The notes: a model not told the origin generated them from the sequence alone. A DNA stretch of 64,000 nucleotides from UBA6168 sp964508135 (GCA_964508135.1 CAZDSU010000005.1:62001-126000); one strand, 5' to 3'; shown: positions 50,815 to 60,363, counted from the stretch's first letter. Made by a program: numbers and translations.

Positions 50815-51399
50815 ATGAAAAAGGTAATAATTTTCTTCGCATTGTTGGTCGCCGGGTTCAGTCTTGTAGCCCAAGAAGAATTCAAACTGGCAAAAAGTTC
50901 AGTGAAAATGTCGGGAACCTCCACTCTCCACGATTGGACGGCCGACGTCGCCAAGGTGAGCGGCAATGGCCAACTGACCTTCGCCAATAACGTCCTGACT
51001 GGCATCAAATCACTCAATATCACGATGACGACCAACTCCATCAATAGCTCCAAAGGCTCCACGATGGACAACAACATGTACAGGGAACTGAAGGCCAAAG
51101 CCTTCCCGAATATGACATACACCCTTGCCAAGGTGACCACCATCACCCAAAAAGCAGGAGTTTACTACCTTGAGACGGAAGGCAAACTGACGATTGCAGG
51201 CACTACGAACACCATATCCATGAGCGTGACGGGCAAGCAGAACGGCAGCGAAATTACTTTCAAGGGAACGAAAAAACTGAAAATGACCGACTTCAAGGTG
51301 GAACCTCCCGTGATGTTCCTCGGCACACTGAAAACTGACGACAACGTGACCATCTCCTTCGATGCGACCTTCGTGAATGCAAGCTTAACCACCAAATAA
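50815..51399 (+). CDS. YceI family periplasmic lipid-binding protein
   Basis: A 194-aa protein with a signal peptide (MKKVIIFFALLVAGFSLVAQ). The YceI lipocalin-like barrel is recognised by SSVKMSGTSTLHDWTADV, MYRELKAKAFPNMTYTL, GKLTIAGTTNTISMSVTG and FKGTKKLKMTDFKVEPPVMFLGTLKT. Family members bind isoprenoids such as polyprenyl chains. It precedes a porin-like gene by 72 bases; a second YceI gene follows that porin. Confidence 0.93.
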   Translation: MKKVIIFFALLVAGFSLVAQEEFKLAKSSVKMSGTSTLHDWTADVAKVSGNGQLTFANNVLTGIKSLNITMTTNSINSSKGSTMDNNMYRELKAKAFPNMTYTLAKVTTITQKAGVYYLETEGKLTIAGTTNTISMSVTGKQNGSEITFKGTKKLKMTDFKVEPPVMFLGTLKTDDNVTISFDATFVNASLTTK

Positions 51400-51471
51400 A
51401 GGTTGCTGTTGGCCAGTGGCCAATTGCAGTCCAAATCAAAAAATACTCTTCACATTTATAAACAACTCAAC

Positions 51472-52896
51472 ATGAAAAATTTACTTTCCATCATGAAACT
51501 AGTTGGGCTTTTTGCCCTGATTACCCTGCCAATGATTGGCTGGAGCCAAAACGACATCCAGTACTACCGCCCATACGACCAGCGTGGCGCTAATATCTTT
51601 GAATCCCCCAAATCGGACATGGGTGTTTCGGGCGACTTCAAGGTGCGCCTCGGTGCCAACTTTGCGCAGCAGTTCCAATCATTAGATCACAGTAACAAGG
51701 CAGATTTTATTCCACTGCCTTACAAGACTTCTTCTGGTGCTATTGACACCACGAGCGCCAATCAACTTGTTGACCTTTCTCCGGGCTTCAACCTTGCCAC
51801 AGCCAACATGAACATTGACGCACAGTTGGGCGAAGGCATTCGGGTAAATGTGGTAACCTACCTCTCCGCACGCCATCACCAAGAGGCATGGGTAAAGGGC
51901 GGTTTCATACAGTTCGACAAGTTGCCATTTTTCAACAGCGAAGCAATTGACAAGGTCATGGACAACCTGACCATCAAAGTCGGCCACTACGAGGTGAACT
52001 ACGGCGATGCCCACTTCCGCCGCAGCGACAATGGTGCAGCACTCTACAACCCATTCATCGAAAACTTGATTCTCGACGCATTCAACACAGAAATTGGTGG
52101 TGAATTGATTTTTCAGAAGAATGGATTGCTACTTGTAGGAGCCGTGACCAGCGGCGAAATCAAAGGTGACGTAGTTGCACTGCCAGCCCTTGATCCTGAC
52201 AAAGATGTGGACGACCTTTCAAAGAAAAGCCCTGCCTTTGTCGGCAAATTGGGTTACGACAAGCAAGTAAACGATGACCTTCGTATCCGCATCACTGGTT
52301 CTACCTACTACACTGCCAGCTCTCGCTCCAACAACATCTACGGCGGCGACCGTGCAGGCTCAAGGTATTATCTTGCAATGGAACCTGAAAGGGTTAAGAA
52401 TGCGGCTACCGGTTTAGGTGATGCAGTGAGCACAAGCGCAAACTTTTACTCTGGTCGCTTAGCACCAAGGTACTCCGATAAAGTGTTCACCTTCATGATT
52501 AACCCATTTATTAAGTATAAAGGCATCGAATTCTTTGGTACCTACGAAAATGCAAATGGTAGGCAGTCAAGTGAAGCAGACATGCGCAACGCAACTCAAA
52601 TAGCTGCCGACCTGATTTTCCGCTTTGGCAAAGAAGAAAACTTCTACGTGGCTGGTCGCTACAACACGGTTAAAGCAGAATTGCCAATTACGAAGATCAG
52701 CGGAGTTGAATACTTCGGTATAGACAACCCAGTGACAATTAGCCGCTACGAACTGAGCGCCGGTTGGTACGTCAACAAAAACATCTTGGCCAAATTGGCC
52801 TATGTCAATCAGGAGTATAAAGACTATCCAACCAAAAGCATATTCAGTGAAGGCAAGTTCAACGGTGTGATGGTTGAAGCAGTGGTAGGCTTCTAA
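51472..52896 (+). CDS. Porin-like outer-membrane beta-barrel protein
   Basis: A 474-aa protein with a signal peptide (LVGLFALITLPMIGWSQ) and many amphipathic beta strands ending in an aromatic residue (VMVEAVVGF at the C-terminus). Segments such as GVSGDFKVRLGANFAQQFQSL, GGFIQFDKLPFF, VGHYEVNYGDAHFRRSDN and ELSAGWYVNKNILAKLAYV fit a 16-strand porin. No specific substrate can be given. The start at MKNLLSIMKL is chosen over an upstream ATG at 51403, which lacks a signal. It ends in a terminator and is probably co-transcribed with yceI. Confidence 0.85.
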   Translation: MKNLLSIMKLVGLFALITLPMIGWSQNDIQYYRPYDQRGANIFESPKSDMGVSGDFKVRLGANFAQQFQSLDHSNKADFIPLPYKTSSGAIDTTSANQLVDLSPGFNLATANMNIDAQLGEGIRVNVVTYLSARHHQEAWVKGGFIQFDKLPFFNSEAIDKVMDNLTIKVGHYEVNYGDAHFRRSDNGAALYNPFIENLILDAFNTEIGGELIFQKNGLLLVGAVTSGEIKGDVVALPALDPDKDVDDLSKKSPAFVGKLGYDKQVNDDLRIRITGSTYYTASSRSNNIYGGDRAGSRYYLAMEPERVKNAATGLGDAVSTSANFYSGRLAPRYSDKVFTFMINPFIKYKGIEFFGTYENANGRQSSEADMRNATQIAADLIFRFGKEENFYVAGRYNTVKAELPITKISGVEYFGIDNPVTISRYELSAGWYVNKNILAKLAYVNQEYKDYPTKSIFSEGKFNGVMVEAVVGF

Positions 52897-52925
52897 GGCA
52901 ACTGCCAGATTAACGATTCTCCAGA

Positions 52926-52963
52926 AAAAAGCTCCAGTTGCCTTAGGGTGGCTGGGGCTTTTT
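52926..52963 (+). terminator. Terminator after porin-like gene
   Basis: AAAAAGCTCCAG (52926-52937) pairs with CTGGGGCTTTTT (52952-52963), using one G-U pair. The T-run is part of the stem. Confidence 0.75.
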
Positions 52964-53067
52964 CACGGTACAAGTAACTTAAGGAAATGTGTAACTTTAC
53001 AAGGGCTGGGAAAAGAAAAACGCTGATTTTCCCACCCCCTGTTTAACTTCCATCTAAACTAGCAGAC

Positions 53068-53715
53068 ATGAAAACGCTGATAAAACCGGCCATTTTTCTT
53101 TATGTTTTTTTCGTTGGCCATTTTATGCTTAATGCTCAATCGAAACTTGCTATGGCTGCAACATCGAAACTAGGCATCGAAAAAACCTATCGCATCAACA
53201 AAAAAAGTGTGCTGAAACTGGAAGGCAAGACCAACGTCAACGGCTTCACCTGTAGTTGCAACGAGACATTTCAGCCCCAGCGGTTGATTGCCGAACCGGA
53301 AAATGCCGGGGGCTTCAGCTTCAGTGCAGCATCCCTGAACCTGAAAATAAAATCCCTTGACTGTGGCAACAAAATAATGAACAAGGACTTGCACAAGGCC
53401 CTCAATTCCGACAAGCACCCCAACATCACCATCGAACTAAAAAAAGTAGAGCAGGACAAATGCAACCGCCTAACCGAACTCAAAGACTGGGTGAAAATGA
53501 AAGCCTTGACAAAAATCACACTCAACGGCGTGAGCAAGGAATGCTGGATTAGCATCACCGCCAAAAAATCCAGCCCTGACCAGTACCGCTTCATCGGCTC
53601 CAAAACACTCAACATGACCGACTTCTGCGTGACCCCGCCCGTGGCCATGATGGGCATGATCAAAGTGCAGGACGCCATCACCATCCACTTGGATTTGGAT
53701 GTTTCGGTGGAGTGA
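53068..53715 (+). CDS. YceI-like periplasmic protein with extra cysteines
   Basis: A 215-aa protein with a signal peptide (IFLYVFFVGHFMLNAQ). The YceI fold is visible in LKLEGKTNVNGFTCSCNE, FSAASLNLKIKSLDCGNKIMNKDLHKALNSDKHPNITIEL and FIGSKTLNMTDFCVTPPVAMMGMIKV. Compared with the YceI protein at 50815 it has six cysteines in the mature part (CSC, DCG, DKC, ECW, FCV). These could form disulfides or bind a metal or heme. It stands alone, with a hairpin behind it. Confidence 0.87.
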   Translation: MKTLIKPAIFLYVFFVGHFMLNAQSKLAMAATSKLGIEKTYRINKKSVLKLEGKTNVNGFTCSCNETFQPQRLIAEPENAGGFSFSAASLNLKIKSLDCGNKIMNKDLHKALNSDKHPNITIELKKVEQDKCNRLTELKDWVKMKALTKITLNGVSKECWISITAKKSSPDQYRFIGSKTLNMTDFCVTPPVAMMGMIKVQDAITIHLDLDVSVE

Positions 53716-53733
53716 GCCTGAACGTCCACCAAA

Positions 53734-53762
53734 CGATAGGATTGCTTTTGGCAATCCTATCG
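53734..53762 (+). terminator. Hairpin after second yceI gene
   Basis: CGATAGGATTGC (53734-53745) and GCAATCCTATCG (53751-53762) form a perfect 12-bp stem with loop TTTTG, 18 bases after the stop. No U-tract follows, so it may be a repeat or an mRNA-stabilising hairpin. Confidence 0.5.
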
Positions 53763-53829
53763 CTATCGCATTCTACTATTTTATCCCACCTTTGCAATGC
53801 GGGTTTTTGTGCAAAACGGCTCACCAAAC

Positions 53830-54843
53830 ATGGAATCCATCATCCACCAATTCTTTGATTACCAGCAACTTACAAGCCTAACCCCCTTCGGTACGGGCCA
53901 TATCAACGATACCTACCGCCTCGAAATCGTGGAGGCGGACAAGCCCCAAATCTGGCTCCTCCAGCGCCTCAACCACCTCGTCTTCCAGCAGCCGGAAGCC
54001 GTCATGCAGAACATCCACCTCGTGGCCGAGCACCTCGCCACCCAGCCATACCCCCTGAAAATACTCGCACCGAGACCCACCCGCTCCGGCCAGTGGCTCT
54101 ACCACGACGAGGCAGGCAACTACTGGCGGGTTTTTCCTTTTTTTGACAATACCGAGACCTACGAGCGGGTGGAAACTCCTGCGCAAGCCTTCGAGGCGGC
54201 CCGTGCATTTGGTGCTTTCGCAAAAGCTCTCAACAGCTTAGACGCCTCGACGCTCCAGCCTACCATCCCCAGCTTCCACGATGGAGAAAAACGCATGGCC
54301 GACTTCCTCGCAGCGCTCGAAAACGCCATCCCCGAACGGCTCGCCGAAGCACGAGCGGAGGTGGACGCCATTTTGAGCAACCAACTGATTTTCAAGAAAA
54401 TAGCCGACCTAAAGCTGCCATGTCGGGCCATCCACCACGACACCAAAATCAACAACCTACTATTCGATGCCAGCACCCACCGTGCCGCCTGCGTCATTGA
54501 CCTCGACACCGTGATGCCCGGCATCGTGCTTTCCGACTTCGGCGACCTCGTACGCACCTCCGTCAGCCTTGCCGACGAGGACGAAGCGGACTTGTCGAAA
54601 GTGGAATTTCGGCAGCCGGTTTACCAAACGTTGTTGGAGGGATTCCTCTCGGAAATGGGAGAGCTGCTCACGCCCGTCGAGCGCAATTCACTGCCAGATG
54701 CTGGCCCTTGGCTCACGCTCATGCAGGCTGTGCGTTTCATTGGCGATTACCTTGCGGGAGATGTTTACTACAAAGTGAAGTACCCGAAGCACAACCTCGT
54801 GCGGGGACGGAACCAATTGGCGTTGTTCGAGCATATGCGTTAA
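53830..54843 (+). CDS. Phosphotransferase (APH-like) sugar/choline kinase family protein
   Basis: A 337-aa kinase fold. N-lobe: LTPFGTGHINDTYRLEI and WLLQRLNHLVFQQPEAVMQNI. C-lobe: AFGAFAKALNSL, CRAIHHDTKINNLLFD (catalytic HxDxxxxN with Asp) and CVIDLDTVMPGIVLSDFGDLVRTS (metal-binding DxD). This pattern is typical of N-acetylhexosamine 1-kinase-like (NahK) proteins in Bacteroidota, but the exact sugar is not shown by the sequence. The start MESIIHQFFDY is chosen over an ATG 33 bases upstream. It overlaps the end of the convergent dehydrogenase gene by four bases. Confidence 0.88.
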   Translation: MESIIHQFFDYQQLTSLTPFGTGHINDTYRLEIVEADKPQIWLLQRLNHLVFQQPEAVMQNIHLVAEHLATQPYPLKILAPRPTRSGQWLYHDEAGNYWRVFPFFDNTETYERVETPAQAFEAARAFGAFAKALNSLDASTLQPTIPSFHDGEKRMADFLAALENAIPERLAEARAEVDAILSNQLIFKKIADLKLPCRAIHHDTKINNLLFDASTHRAACVIDLDTVMPGIVLSDFGDLVRTSVSLADEDEADLSKVEFRQPVYQTLLEGFLSEMGELLTPVERNSLPDAGPWLTLMQAVRFIGDYLAGDVYYKVKYPKHNLVRGRNQLALFEHMR

Positions 54844-55832
54844 AAAAAAGAAACCGGCGCCACGTCCACCATCGTCTTCAGCCCCGGCGTACTGCGCAGC
54901 AACTGCGGGATGGCGTTCAGGGTGATGGCGCAGGTGGCCACGTCGCCGTTCACGCCGCCCTCTATCTTCGAGCGGATGCCGGGTGTGCCATCAATCACCA
55001 CTTCGTCGTAGCTTTCCTTTTCGCCCACGGTTGCTTGGAAGATGAGGCGGATTTTCACCTCGCCGTTCACGTAGCCGTTGCCCTCCTGTCGCACCCCCGT
55101 GGCGTTTCCCTTCGTGATGGTCATGGCCGGTGTCTCGATTTTTTGCTTCGCAACGACCGGGCTGATGAGGTCTTCCGTGCGGTCAAGCTTCCAGCCCATG
55201 CGGTGGGCAATCAGGTGCATGCTTTCCGTGAGGCCCACGTGGCGCAGCGAGCCATCCTCGATTTTTTGCTGAAAATCCGCCAGCGAAAGCCCCGCCCCGA
55301 TTTTCTTTTGGAACGGTATGCGCCGGAACTGTGCGTTCTGAAAACGACTGACCGTCACCGACTTCACGTCCTGGCACACCGCCGTCAGGAACACCGGCAG
55401 TGCGTCCATCAGGTAGCCGGGATTGACGCCCGTGCCAAGCACCGCCACGCCGTGGGCCTTGGCGGCTTCGTCGAGGCGCTTCGCAAGTTTGGGTGCCGTT
55501 TTCCATGGGAAACTCAGCTCCTCGCAGGTACTCACGACGGGGATGCCGTGCGCCAGTATCTCCTCGATTTGCGGCACGATGCGCTTCATGTCCGACACCG
55601 TGGTGAGCACAGCCACGTCTGGTTTTTTCTTCTTTATCGCTTCCGCAATGTTCGATTGGATACGGACGCCAGATTTGGCGCTTCCGCAAACTTCGCCGAG
55701 GTCACGCCCGATTAGGTCAGGTGCTTTGTCAACGGCAGCAATGGTTTTCAGTCCAGCCCGGTCCTCGATGAATTGGGCAATCTTGACGCCGAGCGGGCCG
55801 ATACCGATTTGGAGGATGTTGATGTTTTTCAT
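54840..55832 (-). CDS. DapB-like / 2,4-diaminopentanoate dehydrogenase family protein
   Basis: A 330-aa NAD(P)-dependent oxidoreductase. The N-terminal Rossmann part is INILQIGIGPLGVKIAQFI, with VAVLTTVSDM and GIPVVSTCEELSFPW. The second domain has VLGTGVNPGYLMDALPVFL. The closest family by these blocks is the dihydrodipicolinate-reductase-like group that includes 2,4-diaminopentanoate dehydrogenase (ornithine fermentation). No other genes of that pathway are present, so the substrate is open. The longer frame from 55910 is repeat-derived; start at MKNINILQIG. Confidence 0.85.
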   Translation of the reverse strand: MKNINILQIGIGPLGVKIAQFIEDRAGLKTIAAVDKAPDLIGRDLGEVCGSAKSGVRIQSNIAEAIKKKKPDVAVLTTVSDMKRIVPQIEEILAHGIPVVSTCEELSFPWKTAPKLAKRLDEAAKAHGVAVLGTGVNPGYLMDALPVFLTAVCQDVKSVTVSRFQNAQFRRIPFQKKIGAGLSLADFQQKIEDGSLRHVGLTESMHLIAHRMGWKLDRTEDLISPVVAKQKIETPAMTITKGNATGVRQEGNGYVNGEVKIRLIFQATVGEKESYDEVVIDGTPGIRSKIEGGVNGDVATCAITLNAIPQLLRSTPGLKTMVDVAPVSFF

Positions 55833-55834
55833 TA

Positions 55835-55903
55835 TTGAGGATTTGAGGATTCGAGGATTTGAGAGCGGGCCGTGGTCAAATCCTCGCATCCTCAAATCCT
55901 CAG
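55835..55903. repeat. Short-word inverted repeat (GAGGATTTGAGGATT)
   Basis: The left arm (55835-55862) and right arm (55876-55903) are 28-base inverted copies with two mismatches, made of GAGGATT words. It starts three bases upstream of the dehydrogenase ATG and ends four bases before the stop of the next gene, filling the whole junction. A single right-type arm with CCTCAAACTCTCATATCCTC lies at 60330-60360 before cinA. Confidence 0.88.
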
Positions 55904-55906
55904 TTT

Positions 55907-56614
55907 TCAACCCTTCTTTTTCAGCGACTGCTGCATGCCCCGGCTCAATGGTAAGTCAACGTTGAAGTAGTAGGTAGGTTTCAAGGTTTTGTCGCCTTCT
56001 TTCTCACAGTTGACGATGTGGTAACGCTGCCTTGCCCCCGTGGGGCCGTCCTTCGTCACCAGCGACTGCCCTTTGGCGACGAATCCGAGCTTGTCCACCA
56101 CCAGTTCCACGTCGCGCAGGCTGGCCACCACGAAGGCTTGTTCGAACGACTCACCCGTCCCGCTTTTGAGCGGCACATCGAGCAGTTGATAGTATTTTCG
56201 GTAGGTTTCTACGGTCTGGAGGCTGTCCTCCAGTAGCCAGTAGGTGTAGCCCCGCTCTAGCCAAGCGGCCAGCGAACCAGGGTTTTTGGACAAAAAATTG
56301 TCACAAAGCGAAAGCGCCTCTGGGTAGCGGTCACGCCGTCCCAGCGAGTTCATGGCATCGAGGATGCGCTCCTCCTGCAAGGGGTTGTAGCTGCTGCGCA
56401 GGGCGGCTCCGTAGTAGATGGCACTCAGGTCACGGTTGGTTAGGGTAGCATCGCCCCCCAGAAACCTCTCCCCTAGGCGCTCGTACATCGCAGTGTCGGC
56501 TTTGAGGCGTTCATCCATGACCTCGATGGATTCACCGTAAACGGTCTGTGCCGTAATATTGAAAATGGAGAAAACGGAGAGGCAAACGGAAAGGACTATG
56601 ATGTTTTTTTTCAT
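55907..56614 (-). CDS. DUF4919-like secreted protein
   Basis: A 235-aa protein with a signal peptide (IIVLSVCLSVFSIFNITAQ). The sequence has LTNRDLSAIYYGAALRSSYNP, a TPR-like pair (ALSLCDNFLSKNPGSLAAWLERGYTYWLL) and an ending with YHIVNCEKEGDKTLKPTYYFNVDLPLSRGM. The order of these parts fits DUF4919 proteins, which are of unknown function and found in Bacteroidota. Start set at MKKNIIVLSV. The 203 bases upstream, to ftsH, show no gene. Confidence 0.72.
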   Translation of the reverse strand: MKKNIIVLSVCLSVFSIFNITAQTVYGESIEVMDERLKADTAMYERLGERFLGGDATLTNRDLSAIYYGAALRSSYNPLQEERILDAMNSLGRRDRYPEALSLCDNFLSKNPGSLAAWLERGYTYWLLEDSLQTVETYRKYYQLLDVPLKSGTGESFEQAFVVASLRDVELVVDKLGFVAKGQSLVTKDGPTGARQRYHIVNCEKEGDKTLKPTYYFNVDLPLSRGMQQSLKKKG

Positions 56615-56817
56615 CGTTACAATGTTCGTTTTTTTTGCAAAGGTACGAGGTGCACGTAACGTTGGGCGGGGAAAGGAAAGTATTGAGCGGGGAAAACATT
56701 GCGATAGCAATTGCCTCAATTGGTCTGAAACCCCAACCAGTGGCAATGAACTTACAACATCAAACCAATTGACCACTGCGCAAAAAGGGATTTCACAGTG
56801 GTCAATTCGGTTGAGTT

Positions 56818-58821
56818 TTAGTTTTGCTTGCCATTCAGGCCATCGGTGGCAACCGGCACACTGGCAGGTACAGCGGGTATGGTAAGGGTACCGTTGTGGT
56901 GTATTTTGTGGTCATCAGGCCAAGCGTATGGCCTTGGGCCGATGAGCCGCTCTAAGTCTGCCTTGTGCAGCACCTCTTTTTCCAGTAGTTGCTTCGCAAT
57001 GATTTCCAGCTCGTTGCGGCGCTCGATGAGCAACGCCTTGGCCCGCTCAAATTGGGCGTTCACGATGTTGCGCACCTCGGCGTCAATCATGCCTGCTGTC
57101 TCCTCCGAGTACGGCCTGTTGAAACTGTCGTTCTGCATTCCGTAAAACGAAACCTGCCCCACTTTTTCGTTCATGCCGAAAACGGCTACCATGCTGTACG
57201 CCATTTTGGTCACTTGGTCGAGGTCGCTCTGCGCTCCGGTGGACACCTTGCCGAAGATGACCTGCTCGGCACCACGCCCTCCAAAAGTCATGCACATGCG
57301 GTCGAGCAACTGTGCCGTGCGGGTGATGTACTCTTCCTTGGGTAGGTATTGGGCATAGCCCAATGTGCCAATACCCCTCGGTACGATGGTCACTTTCACC
57401 AGTGGCGAGGCGTGTTCGAGGTACCAGCCGCAAACGGCGTGGCCCGCTTCGTGGTAGGCGATGATTTCTTTTTCTTCTGGCGAAATGAGCTTGTTCTTTT
57501 TTTCAAGTCCGCCGATGACACGGTCGAGGGCGTAGTTGAAGTCGTCCATGTCCACCATATCCTTGTTTCGGCGGGCGGCGATAAGTGCGGCTTCGTTGCA
57601 TACGTTGGCGATTTCGGCACCGGCGAAGCCCGGCGTCATTTCCGAAAGTTCCATCGGCGTTACGGTGTCCGAGGTTTTGATATTTTGCAAATGCACCCTG
57701 AAAATCTCCTCCCGGCCCTTCAGGTCAGGTCGGTCAATGGCAATCTGTCGGTCGAAACGGCCAGGACGCATCAGTGCGGGGTCAAGCACGTCGGGGCGGT
57801 TGGTAGCAGCCATCAGTATGACGCCCTTGTCGGTTGGAAAACCATCCATTTCCACCAAGAGCTGGTTGAGGGTGTTTTCCCGTTCGTCGTTGCCGCCCTG
57901 CATGGTGTTACGACCGCGTGCCCGTCCGATGGCATCAATTTCGTCAATGAAAATGATGCAAGGCGCCTTCTCCCGTGCTTGCCGGAAGAGGTCACGCACC
58001 CGAGAGGCGCCCACTCCCACGAACATCTCCACGAAGTCGGAGCCGGAGATGGAGAAGAATGGTACTTCGGCTTCACCCGCCACGGCTTTTGCCAACAGGG
58101 TCTTGCCCGTGCCCGGAGGGCCGATGAGCAGTACGCCCTTTGGTATTTTGCCGCCGAGGGCGGTGTATTTTTTCGGGTTTTTAAGGAAGTCAACTACCTC
58201 CATCACTTCCTCCTTAGCCTCATCGAGGCCGGCCACATCTGAAAATGTGATATTGACCTTGGAGTTTTGGTCAAAAAGCGTTGCCTTGGACTTGCCGATG
58301 TTGAAAATCTGCGCACCAGGGCCGCCAGCTCCACCCCCTACCCGGCGCATGATGAAAATCCACAGCAGCACTAGCAGTGCAAGTGGCAACAGCAAGCTGA
58401 GGATGGGAGATAGCCAGTTTGCCTTTTCGATGTAAGAGACAAACACCTTTTTCTCGACGGGCAAGGCGTCGTTCAGGGCTTTGAGGTCACTTGCGAAGTT
58501 CTCTGGTGGGCCGATATCGAAGGTGTAGTGTGGGCGCTTGTTGGCAAAAGAGCTTTTGGAGGCGTCCTTGTATTTCTCTTTTTTGTTCTTGATAGCCGAT
58601 TCTGTGAGGTATATCTGGGCGTACTTTGAGTTGACGACTTCCAGTTTTTCCACGTCACCTTCGTTTACCATTTCAGCAAATTTCTCAAAGTTGATAGGTT
58701 CGCTGGTATTCCCCGTGATGGGCAAGAAATTCAGGCCGATGAAAAAAAGCGCTAGCACCCCGTAAATCCAGTAGGGGTTGAATTTTGCGCTGTTCTTATT
58801 GTTATCTTGATTATTTTCCAT
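56818..58821 (-). CDS. ftsH: ATP-dependent zinc metalloprotease FtsH
   Basis: A 667-aa membrane AAA+ protease that degrades misfolded and regulatory proteins. Two membrane helices (about 17-36 and 137-158) flank a periplasmic domain. The AAA module has Walker A GPPGTGKT (234-241), Walker B FIDEID (291-296), the pore FVEMFVGVGASRVRDLF and the SRH with ATNRPDVLDPALMRPGRFDR. The zinc site is HEAGH (457-461), with the third ligand Asp in the later helical region (TGAQSDLDQVT). Complete and of normal length. The upstream gene rsfS is transcribed in the same direction. Confidence 0.98.
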   Translation of the reverse strand: MENNQDNNKNSAKFNPYWIYGVLALFFIGLNFLPITGNTSEPINFEKFAEMVNEGDVEKLEVVNSKYAQIYLTESAIKNKKEKYKDASKSSFANKRPHYTFDIGPPENFASDLKALNDALPVEKKVFVSYIEKANWLSPILSLLLPLALLVLLWIFIMRRVGGGAGGPGAQIFNIGKSKATLFDQNSKVNITFSDVAGLDEAKEEVMEVVDFLKNPKKYTALGGKIPKGVLLIGPPGTGKTLLAKAVAGEAEVPFFSISGSDFVEMFVGVGASRVRDLFRQAREKAPCIIFIDEIDAIGRARGRNTMQGGNDERENTLNQLLVEMDGFPTDKGVILMAATNRPDVLDPALMRPGRFDRQIAIDRPDLKGREEIFRVHLQNIKTSDTVTPMELSEMTPGFAGAEIANVCNEAALIAARRNKDMVDMDDFNYALDRVIGGLEKKNKLISPEEKEIIAYHEAGHAVCGWYLEHASPLVKVTIVPRGIGTLGYAQYLPKEEYITRTAQLLDRMCMTFGGRGAEQVIFGKVSTGAQSDLDQVTKMAYSMVAVFGMNEKVGQVSFYGMQNDSFNRPYSEETAGMIDAEVRNIVNAQFERAKALLIERRNELEIIAKQLLEKEVLHKADLERLIGPRPYAWPDDHKIHHNGTLTIPAVPASVPVATDGLNGKQN

Positions 58822-58991
58822 TTACAAATAAAAAAAAAGTAAGAAGGGCAAACTCATTTCCTGCTTCTCACTTTGATTGATTCAAATTCCTCCACAAAAC
58901 ACGCAAAGAACCAGTCTGTTTTAAAAAGCTGTGATTTCAATGCGCATTTTCGATAGAGTTGTCAATTCGGACGATTTGCACCGCCGTTTGG

Positions 58992-59378
58992 CTACAAATT
59001 CTCGTACTCCGTGAATTTTGCGTCGCTCCAAAGGTTTTCGATGTCGTAGAACTCCCTTGCCTCCCGGTAAAACACATGAACCACCGTATTGAAGCAGTCT
59101 ATGCAAATCCAGCGGGCGGTCTGTACACCTTCCATGTGGTAGGGGGCTTGGCCAAGCTCATCCTTGAGGCGTTTGTGAATGTTGCCAGCGATGGCCTTGA
59201 CCTGCGTGGTGGAGTCCCCTTCACAGATGATGAAAAAATCTGTGGGGGCATCGTCCAGTTTCCGGAGGTCCAACTTCACGATGTTTTTTCCTTTGATGTC
59301 TTGAATGCTGTCGATGATAAGATCGTTCAGCTCTTCAACGTAGGAGGGACTTGTTTTTAAAACTGCTTGTGCGCTCAA
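58992..59378 (-). CDS. rsfS: Ribosomal silencing factor RsfS
   Basis: A 128-aa RsfS/Iojap protein that binds ribosomal protein uL14 and blocks subunit joining in slow growth. Family blocks: DIKGKNIVKLDLRKLDDAPTDFFIICEGDSTTQVKAIAGNI, GQAPYHMEGVQTARWICIDCFNTVVHVFYREAREFYDIENLW. It sits upstream of ftsH and divergent from birA, the common Bacteroidota order. Confidence 0.97.
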   Translation of the reverse strand: MSAQAVLKTSPSYVEELNDLIIDSIQDIKGKNIVKLDLRKLDDAPTDFFIICEGDSTTQVKAIAGNIHKRLKDELGQAPYHMEGVQTARWICIDCFNTVVHVFYREAREFYDIENLWSDAKFTEYENL

Positions 59379-59480
59379 ATCAGGAATTGTTTACTTTTGA
59401 ACCTTCGACGTTCGTTGGCGAAGCGTATTTTGGAGAAAAATCCGCTGCCAAGCGCTTAGGTTTGTTCTTGTTTCATTAAA

Positions 59481-60302
59481 ATGGCGTTATCCGCCAGTAT
59501 TTTTTCCAATTTTCAAAGGATAAAAGTACGAACTTATTTTCTATTGAGAAGACCCAACACTTTATTTGTCGGGCAAGCAATCATTGACTTGCCGCAGGTG
59601 GCCTCCACCAACGCCCACGCAGTAGCGCTTTTATCCAAAAGCAAACTCGCCGCAGGCACTATTGTTTCGACTTTTTGCCAAACCGATGGCAGGGGGCAAA
59701 TTGGCAGCAAATGGGAGTCGGAACCCCACAAAAACATCAGTCTTAGCCTCATCCTCTACCCCGAATTCTTGGCAGCAAAAAACCAGTTTCAACTCAACAT
59801 CTTCGCTTCGTTGGCAGTGCTCGATTTTGTAAAAAAACACCTGCCCAACGCTCCCGTTTCTATCAAATGGCCCAACGACATTTACGTTGGCGACTGCAAA
59901 ATAGCAGGCATCCTTCTCCAGAACGCTCTCTTCAACACTCAAATACGCTCAACAGTTGTGGGCATCGGCATAAACATCAACCAAACCGTGTTTGTCAGCA
60001 ACCCGCCCAACCCCACTTCCTTGCGCCTCGAAGCTGGCCACGACTTCGACTTGCCAGAACTGGTGCCATCCCTCTGCGAATTTTTGGAAAGCCGCTACCT
60101 TCAATTAAAAGCTGGGAAAATAGTTCCTTTGCAGCAGGAGTACATCCGCCACCTTCTTCGCTTCGGACAGCCTGCCAAATATCGGCGAGCCAATGGCGAA
60201 CCCTTCGAAGGAACCATCATCGGCATTGACGAAATCGGCAGGCTAAAGATGGACGTCGAAGGCGAGGTGGAAGTGTTTGACCTAAAAGAAATTCGGTTTT
60301 AG
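59481..60302 (+). CDS. birA: Biotin--[acetyl-CoA-carboxylase] ligase
   Basis: A 273-aa biotin protein ligase. The nucleotide/biotin site is seen in QVASTNAHAV, CQTDGRGQIGSKWES (GRGxxG-type loop), VSIKWPNDIYVGDCKIAGIL and VVGIGININQ. A C-terminal SH3-like domain has GEPFEGTIIGIDEIGRLKM. It lacks the N-terminal helix-turn-helix, so it is a ligase only and not a repressor. It attaches biotin to carboxylase carrier protein. The start may be at 59481 or a few codons later; the first 20 residues are not conserved. Confidence 0.95.
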   Translation: MALSASIFSNFQRIKVRTYFLLRRPNTLFVGQAIIDLPQVASTNAHAVALLSKSKLAAGTIVSTFCQTDGRGQIGSKWESEPHKNISLSLILYPEFLAAKNQFQLNIFASLAVLDFVKKHLPNAPVSIKWPNDIYVGDCKIAGILLQNALFNTQIRSTVVGIGININQTVFVSNPPNPTSLRLEAGHDFDLPELVPSLCEFLESRYLQLKAGKIVPLQQEYIRHLLRFGQPAKYRRANGEPFEGTIIGIDEIGRLKMDVEGEVEVFDLKEIRF

Positions 60303-60363
60303 GTGTAAAGTTTCATCTGCCCCTAGCTCAAACCCTCAAGTCCTCAAACTCTCATATCCTCAA

